Source: Bacillota bacterium
GTDB lineage: Bacteria > Bacillota > Clostridia > Peptostreptococcales > Acidaminobacteraceae
Length of the DNA: 5,297 nt
Assembly: GCA_030529205.1 (NCBI GenBank)
Contig: JAUMXJ010000091.1
Span: forward strand, 1-5,297
Direction of reading: 5' to 3'
In this document: positions 1-5,297 of the stretch, in pieces
How positions within the stretch are numbered: position 1 is the first letter of the stretch
Layout of the letters: every line of letters starts with the position of its first letter
Translations under genes and position numbers: made by a program
The notes under the pieces: generated by a model
Seen by the model: the letters and a program-made list of their open reading frames with translations, nothing else
Databases searched by the model: none
What the model was told of the DNA's origin: nothing

Positions 1-2
1 TA

Positions 3-1343
3 ATGAGCGGACAACAAGATTTGGCACTGGAGAGATTGCTGAAATCCGTTACGAATCTGGAAGATGAGATGGTGGATTTGAAGCGCAACCGGGTGAATTC
101 TTTAAAATCGATTGAACAAAGCTTTATGATTCAGGAACAGGCATCCATGGTGCAGTGCAAAAACGACGAATTGAGAATGATGGCGGAAGAGGCGCTGAAG
201 AACAAGAATCTTGCCGAACGCGCTCTTAATCGTTTGGAAGCGGTGAATGAGCTGGGCAAAAAGCTGACCCTTTCTCTCGATCTTACCGGTATTATCGATA
301 CGGTATACAGCAATTTATTGAAAAATGTACCGATGGAAGTCTTTATCATTATGATTAAAGATGAAAAAGAAAACATGCTGAAATCACTGGTCTTCTATGA
401 TCACGGAAAACCGAAAGAAGGATTGGCGCTCGATGCAAACTCGGAAAATTCCATGTTTGTGGAGACGTTTCAGTCGAATCGTTATATTCTAATCGACGAT
501 GTATATCTCGATACGAGATTTCACAAGAAAGGTGAAAACATCAAGGATATTTTGTCGCGATCGGTTCTCAGTTTTCCGCTCAGCATAGAAAACAATGTAA
601 TCGGAGTATGCAGTTTGCAACATACCAAACCGAATATGTACAACAGCGAGCATGTCAACTTTTTGGAAGAGCTGATGCCATATCTTGCAATTGCAATGAA
701 TAACGCATTCAAGTCATCGGAACTCGAGAAAGAAATCAAGCAGCATAAGCTGACACAGAGTAAGCTGAAATTAGCCAACAGGCGGTTGGCGGCGATTTCG
801 AATATTGACGGATTGACGCAGATATCCAATAGAAGGGATTTCGAAAAAAGGGTGCAGGAATACTTGATTAAGGCGGACAGGAAAAAACAATCCGTATCCA
901 TGTTTATGTTCGACATCGATCATTTTAAATTATTCAACGATACGTACGGGCATTTGGACGGCGATGAGGTTTTAAAGTCGGTTGCTGCAATTGTGCGTGA
1001 CAATATTGATAAGGAAAAGGGGATTTCCGCGCGCTTCGGAGGGGAGGAGTTCATCGCCACCTGTATCAATTTAAGCGAAGAAAGAGCTTTGGAAGTGGCG
1101 GAGAATATTCGGGAAGAGGTGTATCGGCTGCATATCAAAAACGAAAAAGCTCCTCTGGGTATTGTCACAATCAGTGTGGGATTGGCGTACGCCGACGGTT
1201 CTTTTCAATCAAAGAAATCCATTTTGATGCGTTGGGCTGATATCTCGCTTTATCGGGCGAAGCGTACGGGAAAAAATAAAGTCGTACTGAAGCGGCTCAA
1301 TGTCGAGGAGAATGCACCGGAAAGTTTAAATGATGCGGATTGA
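3..1343 (+). CDS. GAF-GGDEF diguanylate cyclase, soluble
   Basis: Probable diguanylate cyclase making c-di-GMP from two GTP in the cytoplasm. Residues 1-76 are charged and heptad-like, a likely coiled coil. Residues about 78-238 look like a GAF domain, ending in the typical 'PLSIENNVIGVCSL' strand and a long helix. Residues 235-265 form a linking helix, and about 266-430 are the GGDEF domain. Visible GGDEF hallmarks are DGLTQISNRR at 269-278, metal and GTP residues in FDIDHFKLFND at 303-313 followed by YGH, the signature GGEEF at 346-350, and ADISLYRAKRTGKNKV near 412-427. The inhibitory-site position, nine to six residues before the motif, reads KEKG instead of RxxD. No membrane segment is present, so the GAF domain probably senses a cytosolic ligand or partner. 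The ATG lies two bases from the window edge, so neither its ribosome binding site nor a longer N-terminus can be excluded. The ATG overlaps a TAA (TAATG), which could indicate coupling to an upstream gene. Confidence 0.93.
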   Translation: MSGQQDLALERLLKSVTNLEDEMVDLKRNRVNSLKSIEQSFMIQEQASMVQCKNDELRMMAEEALKNKNLAERALNRLEAVNELGKKLTLSLDLTGIIDTVYSNLLKNVPMEVFIIMIKDEKENMLKSLVFYDHGKPKEGLALDANSENSMFVETFQSNRYILIDDVYLDTRFHKKGENIKDILSRSVLSFPLSIENNVIGVCSLQHTKPNMYNSEHVNFLEELMPYLAIAMNNAFKSSELEKEIKQHKLTQSKLKLANRRLAAISNIDGLTQISNRRDFEKRVQEYLIKADRKKQSVSMFMFDIDHFKLFNDTYGHLDGDEVLKSVAAIVRDNIDKEKGISARFGGEEFIATCINLSEERALEVAENIREEVYRLHIKNEKAPLGIVTISVGLAYADGSFQSKKSILMRWADISLYRAKRTGKNKVVLKRLNVEENAPESLNDAD

Positions 1344-1465
1344 TGCATCGTACGGGGGAGAGATGAAAAAAAGAATCGACTGCTTTCTCAGTTGAAAAAA
1401 TGGGTTGTACCGGAGTAGGTCTTGTCGGTCTCACGCAGAATTTGACCGTTGGACTCGGAAATTAT

Positions 1466-1471
1466 GAGGAG
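1466..1471 (+). promoter_or_regulatory. Shine-Dalgarno GAGGAG
   Basis: GAGGAG lies five bases before the ATG at 1477. It fixes the start of the 202-residue protein over the other possible starts upstream, which have no comparable site. Confidence 0.75.
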
Positions 1472-1476
1472 TTTGC

Positions 1477-2085
1477 ATGTACGTTTTGAAATGGATGGAA
1501 GGCGATCGTGTGCAATATGTCGGTGTTTTTTCGACATTGGAACACGGAAGGGAATTCATGAAAAAAGTTCCGGGATACCGTTTGGCAACGGTCGAGGAAG
1601 ACGGATTTTCATTCGAAGAAGAGATTGTTTTATACCGTGATCTGCCCGATCTCGTCATGGTGGAATACGGCGATTTCAGGGTGCCGATCAGCAGATTTTC
1701 TTTCGAAGGCGATATGATGGTGGTATGGATTGAACTCGACTGTCTGGATTCCGGAAATGCGCATCGCACTGCCATTGCGACCGGAGCGACGAGAATCGAC
1801 GCGTATTCCGTCAACAATGAAGATGTGGAAGAGTATGTGAGGAAACGTGAAGACAAATTCCTCGCATGCAGGAGATGGCTGGAACAAGCCGGCTATGAAG
1901 TCAGTCGAGGGTGTTTCGGTTCCGAGGACGGAGAAGTGATTTTTTACAGAAAAAAATCAAACAAAAAAAATGCCGTCCGCACGGAAGAGGACTGGCATTT
2001 TCTGACTCATATGGACCCTCCGTTTCTCGATATGGATCTTGATGCGGAGTTGCCCGAACTGTTGGCGGATTATAACGTGAAATAG
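1477..2085 (+). CDS. Hypothetical protein, 202 aa, cytoplasmic
   Basis: I do not recognise this family. The protein has no signal peptide, membrane segment or Cys-pair metal motif, and it is rich in Asp and Glu. The N-terminal third has alternating strand-like segments (YVLKWMEGDRVQYVGVF, residues 2-18) and a short helix (LEHGREFMKKV). The middle has another strand-rich part (about 58-90). A charged helix at 114-140 (NEDVEEYVRKREDKFLACRRWLEQAGY) is followed by a strand (EVIFY), a Lys/Asn-rich stretch (159-165) and an acidic Pro/Asp/Leu-rich tail (176-199). The start is supported by GAGGAG at 1466. The gene follows the GGDEF gene by 133 bases with no convincing promoter between them, so co-transcription is possible. 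Its last 16 bases overlap the 3' end of the convergent hydrolase gene, and codons about 164-175 also form a hairpin that probably terminates that opposing transcript. Coding status rests on the open frame, start site and protein-like composition. The function is unknown. Confidence 0.8.
   Translation: MYVLKWMEGDRVQYVGVFSTLEHGREFMKKVPGYRLATVEEDGFSFEEEIVLYRDLPDLVMVEYGDFRVPISRFSFEGDMMVVWIELDCLDSGNAHRTAIATGATRIDAYSVNNEDVEEYVRKREDKFLACRRWLEQAGYEVSRGCFGSEDGEVIFYRKKSNKKNAVRTEEDWHFLTHMDPPFLDMDLDAELPELLADYNVK
1963..2001 (-). terminator. Intrinsic terminator for minus-strand operon, inside plus-strand CDS
   Basis: AAAATGCC (1967-1974) plus GTCC (1975-1978) pairs with GGAC (1989-1992) and GGCATTTT (1994-2001). 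This gives a 12-bp stem with one bulged base (1993) and a 10-base loop (1979-1988). On the minus strand the stem runs into eight consecutive T (complement of the A run 1963-1970), the arrangement of a rho-independent terminator. It starts 68 bases after the hydrolase stop codon. On the plus strand the stem is followed by CTGACTC, with no U run outside the stem, so termination should favour the minus direction. Function is inferred from structure only. Confidence 0.7.
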
Positions 2086-2795
2086 AGCAAATTAGGCTGT
2101 CCCATTTTTAATTCACATATTGCTTTTCCGTGAAGGGCGACAAAGGCGCCGCCATTTGCTCTGTTTTCATCTTCGACATAGGCATTGACGAGTGCGACCG
2201 GAATTCCCATAATCGCGGAACGTTCCAAATAGTCGGCATACTCCGTTGTTTCCCAGTCTTCCGTCGAGAAGTCCAGATAGACCGGCCAAAGCAGGCAGTC
2301 GCAGTCCAATGCGGAAATCTCATCCAGGAAATCATCAGTCCAAAAGTCCCCGCAGAGGACAATGCCGAAAGTCCGGTCTTTCAGTTTGAATCGTACGAAT
2401 TCCTTTCCTTCACGGTAATCCGCATTTACAAAGCTTTCTTTCCAGCCGATGCTTCGTCTGCGATAGTTTGCTGCGGTGTCGCCGTTCGGGGTGATGAGAA
2501 TATAGCTGCTGAAGATGCTGCCTTCGTGCATTTCAAAGTAGCCGAGACCGATGGCGATGCGGTTGGTTTTTGCAATATTTCTGATTTCAGCCATTTCGGA
2601 TCCCCGTTGACCGATTGTCACCTGAATATCTTTTTGATAGTCGAAAATCAAACCTTCAAATCCCTGTAGAAACGCTTCGGGAAACAGGATGAGCTCCGCA
2701 CCTTCCTGAGACGCCTTCTCCGCATAGTGTCGAATTTGGGAGATGCCGTACGAGATGTCTTCTCTTTGCTCGACTGCCGCCAAACATACTTTCAT
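2070..2795 (-). CDS. Nitrilase-superfamily carbon-nitrogen hydrolase
   Basis: Member of the carbon-nitrogen hydrolase (nitrilase/amidase) superfamily, which hydrolyses nitriles, amides or carbamoyl groups through a Glu-Lys-Cys triad. The substrate cannot be told from the sequence. The catalytic Glu is E40 in AELILFPEAFLQGF and the nucleophile is C148 in FGIVLCGDFW. The segment that normally holds the Lys reads NYRRRSIGWKE (110-120). R113 falls at the usual Lys position, and E120, seven residues later, at the usual second Glu, so the Lys appears to be replaced by Arg, unless K119 takes its role. At 241 residues it is slightly short for the family but reaches the final strand region. There is no signal peptide, so it is cytoplasmic. 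GGAGG at 2801-2805, five bases before the ATG, supports the start. It lies 31 bases downstream of the lipoprotein gene on the same strand with no terminator between, so it is probably its operon partner. Confidence 0.88.
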   Translation of the reverse strand: MKVCLAAVEQREDISYGISQIRHYAEKASQEGAELILFPEAFLQGFEGLIFDYQKDIQVTIGQRGSEMAEIRNIAKTNRIAIGLGYFEMHEGSIFSSYILITPNGDTAANYRRRSIGWKESFVNADYREGKEFVRFKLKDRTFGIVLCGDFWTDDFLDEISALDCDCLLWPVYLDFSTEDWETTEYADYLERSAIMGIPVALVNAYVEDENRANGGAFVALHGKAICELKMGQPNLLYFTL

Positions 2796-2826
2796 GTCTT
2801 CCTCCGATTACGTCTGTTGTGTTGAT

Positions 2827-4587
2827 TTATTCCGGGAGAGTGTGATCCAGCATATTGTAGATTTCAGGTCTTAAAATCAGCTCTAAATCCTCGTCCGGTG
2901 CGGTAAATGTAAAATATCCTATTCCCCCCGACATAGGAATTGTGATGTAGAAGCGCCTGCTGCTGATGTCGATATGTCTTTCCCACGAGTCCACCATGAA
3001 AAACGCTTCCAAATCCTGAGGGATCTCGCTATCCGGATACTGCTCGCGATAGGTGCGGTCGGCGTGTGCAATCAGTATGGCGATCGCCTTATCCTTGTCG
3101 GTAAACCAATCCGACAAAGTAAGCTTGTCCCCGCTTTTTAAGGAATAATAATCCATGTGGGCCTCATATGTGCTCGTCTCTTCATCGCTGTAAAAATTTC
3201 GGTAATGGGTGGCACACAGCAAATCGTCGATATGGATGATGTTTGTAAAGTAATAGTAGTAATCGCGTGCATAATCCCCCTCCAGCCGGAATTCTTCCGG
3301 AGTGAGCGGTGTCCCGATTTCGGAGATCATCGGATTGATTTTGTTTTGCGCCACTTTATTTTTGAGCAGCAGCTGCGGCGCCGAAGCATAGGAAGGATAC
3401 GGATATCTGTTTTGATAGTAGAAAAACCCTTTGTCCCCCAATGGAAACATCTTGTAGCTCGTGACCGTTTTTTTATCGGTTGCATATATAAATTCAGCCG
3501 AGAATTTCCCCATCATGAGCCCCGGATAATACATGAACTCATAGCTTCCTATAAACTGATTTGTCAAGAAATCCATCACCTTGCTGTTCGATTTGGCATC
3601 GAGAAAATAGTATTCTTTTCCGTCGAATACAAAGAATATGGAATCTTTGACCGGGTTGATGATGAAGTAATCGTAGCCGGTTAAAAGCACACCGTCTTTA
3701 TGGATGGCTTTTTTGTATGCCGTAATCATGTGGGTTGAAATGAGCTGAGCGGTTTTGGCGTCATACGAGGAGAAATCCGACACGCTCGCATATCCGTCCG
3801 CAATATGAATATATTCGCTGTACATTGCCCTGGCAGGATCTTCCCTACACTCCGTAGGTTCAAGCGTATTGAAGTCGAAACACATTCCGTTATCGAAAAA
3901 CATGGCGACATGGTCGTTCAGATATTTGCAGTACCCGGACCCCGGAACGGTTTTGACAATTTTCATGTTTTTGTCGAATATTTCAACCGTTATCACGCCC
4001 TTCGTTTCATCTAAGTAGTAGCAAAGATAGTGGCCTGCAAATCTGTCGATGTAGGTGTGTTTGTGTTTCGAGGTGTTTACAGGTTCTCCCTTGGTATTGA
4101 TAATAAAGATTTGTTCGGTCTGATTATCAACGAGGCTGACGATGGCGTAGCCGTTTTCGTCAAATGCGGACGCTTCATCATAAAAGTACGGAATCAGCAT
4201 GTGTTCAGCGAGAACACTCATCTTAAAATACAGGCCTTCATGTTGATTGTCGATGTAGTCAATCAGGGCTTCACGATCGACATAGATATATTTGCCGAAT
4301 CCGGTGTCCTCATTAAAGGCATATACCGGCACATATGCGTCATAAGGGTTTTGGGAGTCCGGTTTTCCGATCAGAATATGTTCTTCTACGGCTTCGGACG
4401 AATTCTTTGCCGTGTCTGTCGTGTTTTCGACATTTGATGTATCTGTCGGATTTGTCGTATCTTGGGATGATATTTTTCCCTGAGAAGAATTTGTTGTATC
4501 TTCGGTCGGCTGTACCGGCTTCGGATTTTCTCCGCAAGCCGAGAAAATTAAAATGACCGCAAGCAGTAACGGAATGAGTTTTTTCAT
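2827..4587 (-). CDS. Large lipoprotein of unknown function, 586 aa
   Basis: Exported lipoprotein. MKK is followed by a hydrophobic stretch (4-15) and the lipobox FSAC, with the lipidated Cys at residue 18, so the mature protein should be anchored outside the membrane. Residues 19-68 are a Thr/Ser/Asn/Asp/Pro-rich linker with repeated DTTN and NTTD words. The rest (about 70-586) is rich in Tyr and Asp with many short strands. Residues 134-170 (YFYDEASAFDENGYAIV, then IFIINTKGEPV) resemble a WG-type beta repeat. The tail from about 478 (YSLKSGDKLTLSDWFTDKDKA, then RRFYITIPMSGGIGYFTFTAPDEDLELIL) loosely resembles the DUF3298/RsiV-type extracytoplasmic domain. Both resemblances are weak. There are no obvious catalytic motifs and no second membrane segment. 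The start is backed by GGAGGGG at 4592-4598, and a promoter lies at 4639-4667. It is the first gene of a probable two-gene unit with the hydrolase. A role in envelope sensing or adhesion is possible but unproven. Confidence 0.88.
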   Translation of the reverse strand: MKKLIPLLLAVILIFSACGENPKPVQPTEDTTNSSQGKISSQDTTNPTDTSNVENTTDTAKNSSEAVEEHILIGKPDSQNPYDAYVPVYAFNEDTGFGKYIYVDREALIDYIDNQHEGLYFKMSVLAEHMLIPYFYDEASAFDENGYAIVSLVDNQTEQIFIINTKGEPVNTSKHKHTYIDRFAGHYLCYYLDETKGVITVEIFDKNMKIVKTVPGSGYCKYLNDHVAMFFDNGMCFDFNTLEPTECREDPARAMYSEYIHIADGYASVSDFSSYDAKTAQLISTHMITAYKKAIHKDGVLLTGYDYFIINPVKDSIFFVFDGKEYYFLDAKSNSKVMDFLTNQFIGSYEFMYYPGLMMGKFSAEFIYATDKKTVTSYKMFPLGDKGFFYYQNRYPYPSYASAPQLLLKNKVAQNKINPMISEIGTPLTPEEFRLEGDYARDYYYYFTNIIHIDDLLCATHYRNFYSDEETSTYEAHMDYYSLKSGDKLTLSDWFTDKDKAIAILIAHADRTYREQYPDSEIPQDLEAFFMVDSWERHIDISSRRFYITIPMSGGIGYFTFTAPDEDLELILRPEIYNMLDHTLPE

Positions 4588-4638
4588 AGTTCCCCTCCAT
4601 AATCAATGAAATTTTGTGATGCACATGTTCTCCTTTAC

Positions 4639-4667
4639 ATTATGAAATAATTTGAAACGAAAATCAA
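4639..4667 (-). promoter_or_regulatory. Promoter for lipoprotein-hydrolase operon
   Basis: On the minus strand TTGATT (4667-4662) and CATAAT (4644-4639) are separated by 17 bases and match four of six and five of six of the sigma-A consensus. Transcription would start near 4632, giving a 5' leader of about 45 bases before the lipoprotein ATG. This is a pattern match only. Confidence 0.5.
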
Positions 4668-4684
4668 ATGTTGTTCCAATGCTT

Positions 4685-4711
4685 TTGAAAGAAATGAATC
4701 TGTACTATAAT
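4685..4711 (+). promoter_or_regulatory. Promoter for copper-amine-oxidase-N-like gene
   Basis: TTGAAA (4685-4690) and a perfect TATAAT (4706-4711) are separated by 15 bases, shorter than the ideal 17. Transcription would start near 4718, about 35 bases before the ATG at 4753. The -10 box is strong and the spacing is the weak point. Its -35 box lies 17 bases from the -35 box of the divergent lipoprotein promoter. Confidence 0.6.
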
Positions 4712-4742
4712 GTTAAGGAAACATGCCAATGGAAAAATGTTT

Positions 4743-4747
4743 AGGAG
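4743..4747 (+). promoter_or_regulatory. Shine-Dalgarno AGGAG
   Basis: AGGAG ends five bases before the ATG at 4753 and sets the start of the exported protein. A closer ATG at 4749 opens only an eight-codon frame and is unlikely to be used. Confidence 0.75.
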
Positions 4748-4752
4748 AATGT

Positions 4753-5297
4753 ATGAAAAGATTACAGTTGTCTAAGGTATATAGGACAATCATCGCGTTG
4801 ATCCTCACAATCGGTCTGATTCTCTCACCTGCACAGAGCACATCGACATTTGCCGATACCGGGGAAATATCCGTCTATGTGAACGGAAAGAAACTGGATT
4901 TTGATGTTCCCCCTCTTGTAATCAAGGAGAGAACGCTGGTTCCGCTCAGAAAAATCTTTGAAGAGCTGGGAGCAACGGTTATTTGGGACGCCAAGACTCC
5001 GGATAAGATTGTTGCAAAAAACAATACAATCGAAGTCGAGATGCAGCTCGGAAAGTACGATTACTATATCAATAAAAAGAAGTTTAAGTTGGATGTCGCA
5101 CCGGTCGCGGTGAACGGAAGAACGCTGATTCCGGCAAGAGCGGTTTCGGAGGCGTTCGGCTGTAAGGTGGGCTGGGATCAGCCGACTCTGTCCGTCCTGA
5201 TCACAACCGCGGATTATTCCGGAAATCAACAAGGGAATCACGGAGACAATCAAGGCGGAAACAACGACAGCGGAAATCAAAGCGGCGGCAACCAAAG
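4753..5297 (+). CDS. Secreted protein with copper-amine-oxidase-N-like domain, 3' truncated
   Basis: The open frame begins at ATG 4753 and continues past the right edge. 181 codons are visible, with no stop. Residues 1-34 form a Sec signal peptide: basic MKRLQLSKVYR, hydrophobic core TIIALILTIGLIL, and likely cleavage after TFA before D35. Residues about 39-151 match the copper amine oxidase N-terminal-like domain in two halves. The first holds PPLVIKERTLVPLRKIFEEL, then GATVIWD. The second holds APVAVNGRTLIPARAVSEAF, then GCKVGWD. Despite its name this domain usually occurs as a wall- or surface-associated module in Gram-positive bacteria and does not itself imply copper or amine oxidation. 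From residue 156 the sequence becomes a Gly/Asn/Gln-rich low-complexity linker (SGNQQGNHGDNQGG and similar), which probably joins to a further domain beyond the window. That missing domain would decide the function. Its promoter and ribosome binding site are at 4685-4711 and 4743-4747. Confidence 0.9.
   Translation, partial: MKRLQLSKVYRTIIALILTIGLILSPAQSTSTFADTGEISVYVNGKKLDFDVPPLVIKERTLVPLRKIFEELGATVIWDAKTPDKIVAKNNTIEVEMQLGKYDYYINKKKFKLDVAPVAVNGRTLIPARAVSEAFGCKVGWDQPTLSVLITTADYSGNQQGNHGDNQGGNNDSGNQSGGNQ

Noticed and set aside
521..916. 131-codon minus-strand frame inside the cyclase gene
   Set aside because: It is antisense to well-matched GAF and GGDEF sequence, and its Ser/Leu/Cys-rich product looks like shadow translation.
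1392..1467. Promoter candidates TTGAAA (1392) and TTGACC (1442) before the 202-residue gene
   Set aside because: Neither has an acceptable -10 box at 16-18 bases, and the second would place the start of transcription on top of the ribosome binding site.
2086..2112. Plus-strand T run after the 202-residue gene as a terminator
   Set aside because: Only a weak five-base AATTA/TAATT pairing flanks it, with no GC stem. The bases encode the hydrolase C-terminus.
2130..2669. 179-codon plus-strand open frame opposite the hydrolase gene
   Set aside because: It is antisense to a protein with clear nitrilase motifs, has no good ribosome binding site, and its product shows no recognisable domain.
3157..3684. 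175-codon plus-strand open frame opposite the lipoprotein gene
   Set aside because: It lies wholly within the lipoprotein coding region, has no ribosome binding site, and its Ile/Phe/Arg/His-rich composition is typical of antisense translation.
4451..4502. Near-identical 13-base repeats at 4451-4463 and 4490-4502
   Set aside because: They encode repeated DTTN words in the low-complexity lipoprotein linker. Biased composition explains them, and there is no regular array.
4340..4624. 94-codon minus-strand frame starting at GTG just upstream of the lipoprotein
   Set aside because: It overlaps the lipoprotein signal peptide and linker in another frame, and its product is Arg/Lys-rich without domain features. 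The lipoprotein frame has the better site and a textbook lipobox.

Overview
The window looks like chromosome from an anaerobic, moderate-GC member of the Bacillota, probably a clostridial lineage. This is inferred from strong GGAGG-type ribosome binding sites, a TATAAT-type promoter, a classical lipobox lipoprotein and a secreted protein with a copper-amine-oxidase-N-like domain, a surface-protein architecture common in clostridia. No RNA gene, CRISPR array, insertion sequence or phage gene was recognised. Five protein genes occupy nearly everything.

Left half, plus strand. Positions 3-1343 encode a soluble coiled coil-GAF-GGDEF protein, a probable diguanylate cyclase (GGEEF active site, no canonical inhibitory RxxD site). 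After 133 bases without a clear promoter or terminator comes a 202-residue acidic protein of unknown function (1477-2085). The two may share a transcript.

Centre, minus strand. A two-gene unit reads leftward from a promoter near 4640-4667. It comprises a 586-residue lipoprotein (4587 to 2827), a 30-base gap, then a nitrilase-superfamily carbon-nitrogen hydrolase (2795 to 2070). The hydrolase converges on the unknown plus-strand gene and overlaps its last 16 bases. A hairpin at 1967-2001, inside the plus-strand coding sequence, is followed on the minus strand by a run of U. It is therefore a good candidate for the intrinsic terminator of the lipoprotein-hydrolase unit, placed within the neighbour's codons.

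Right end, plus strand. A second promoter (4685-4711) diverges from the lipoprotein promoter and drives an exported protein that runs off the window. It has a signal peptide, a copper-amine-oxidase-N-like domain and the start of a Gly/Asn/Gln-rich linker.

The gene content suggests c-di-GMP signalling next to a cell-envelope locus, but nothing in the sequence ties the two together functionally. I see no clear new multi-gene system. The most interesting points are the terminator embedded in a convergent gene, the apparent Lys-to-Arg change in the hydrolase catalytic triad, and two proteins I cannot assign (the large lipoprotein and the 202-residue protein).
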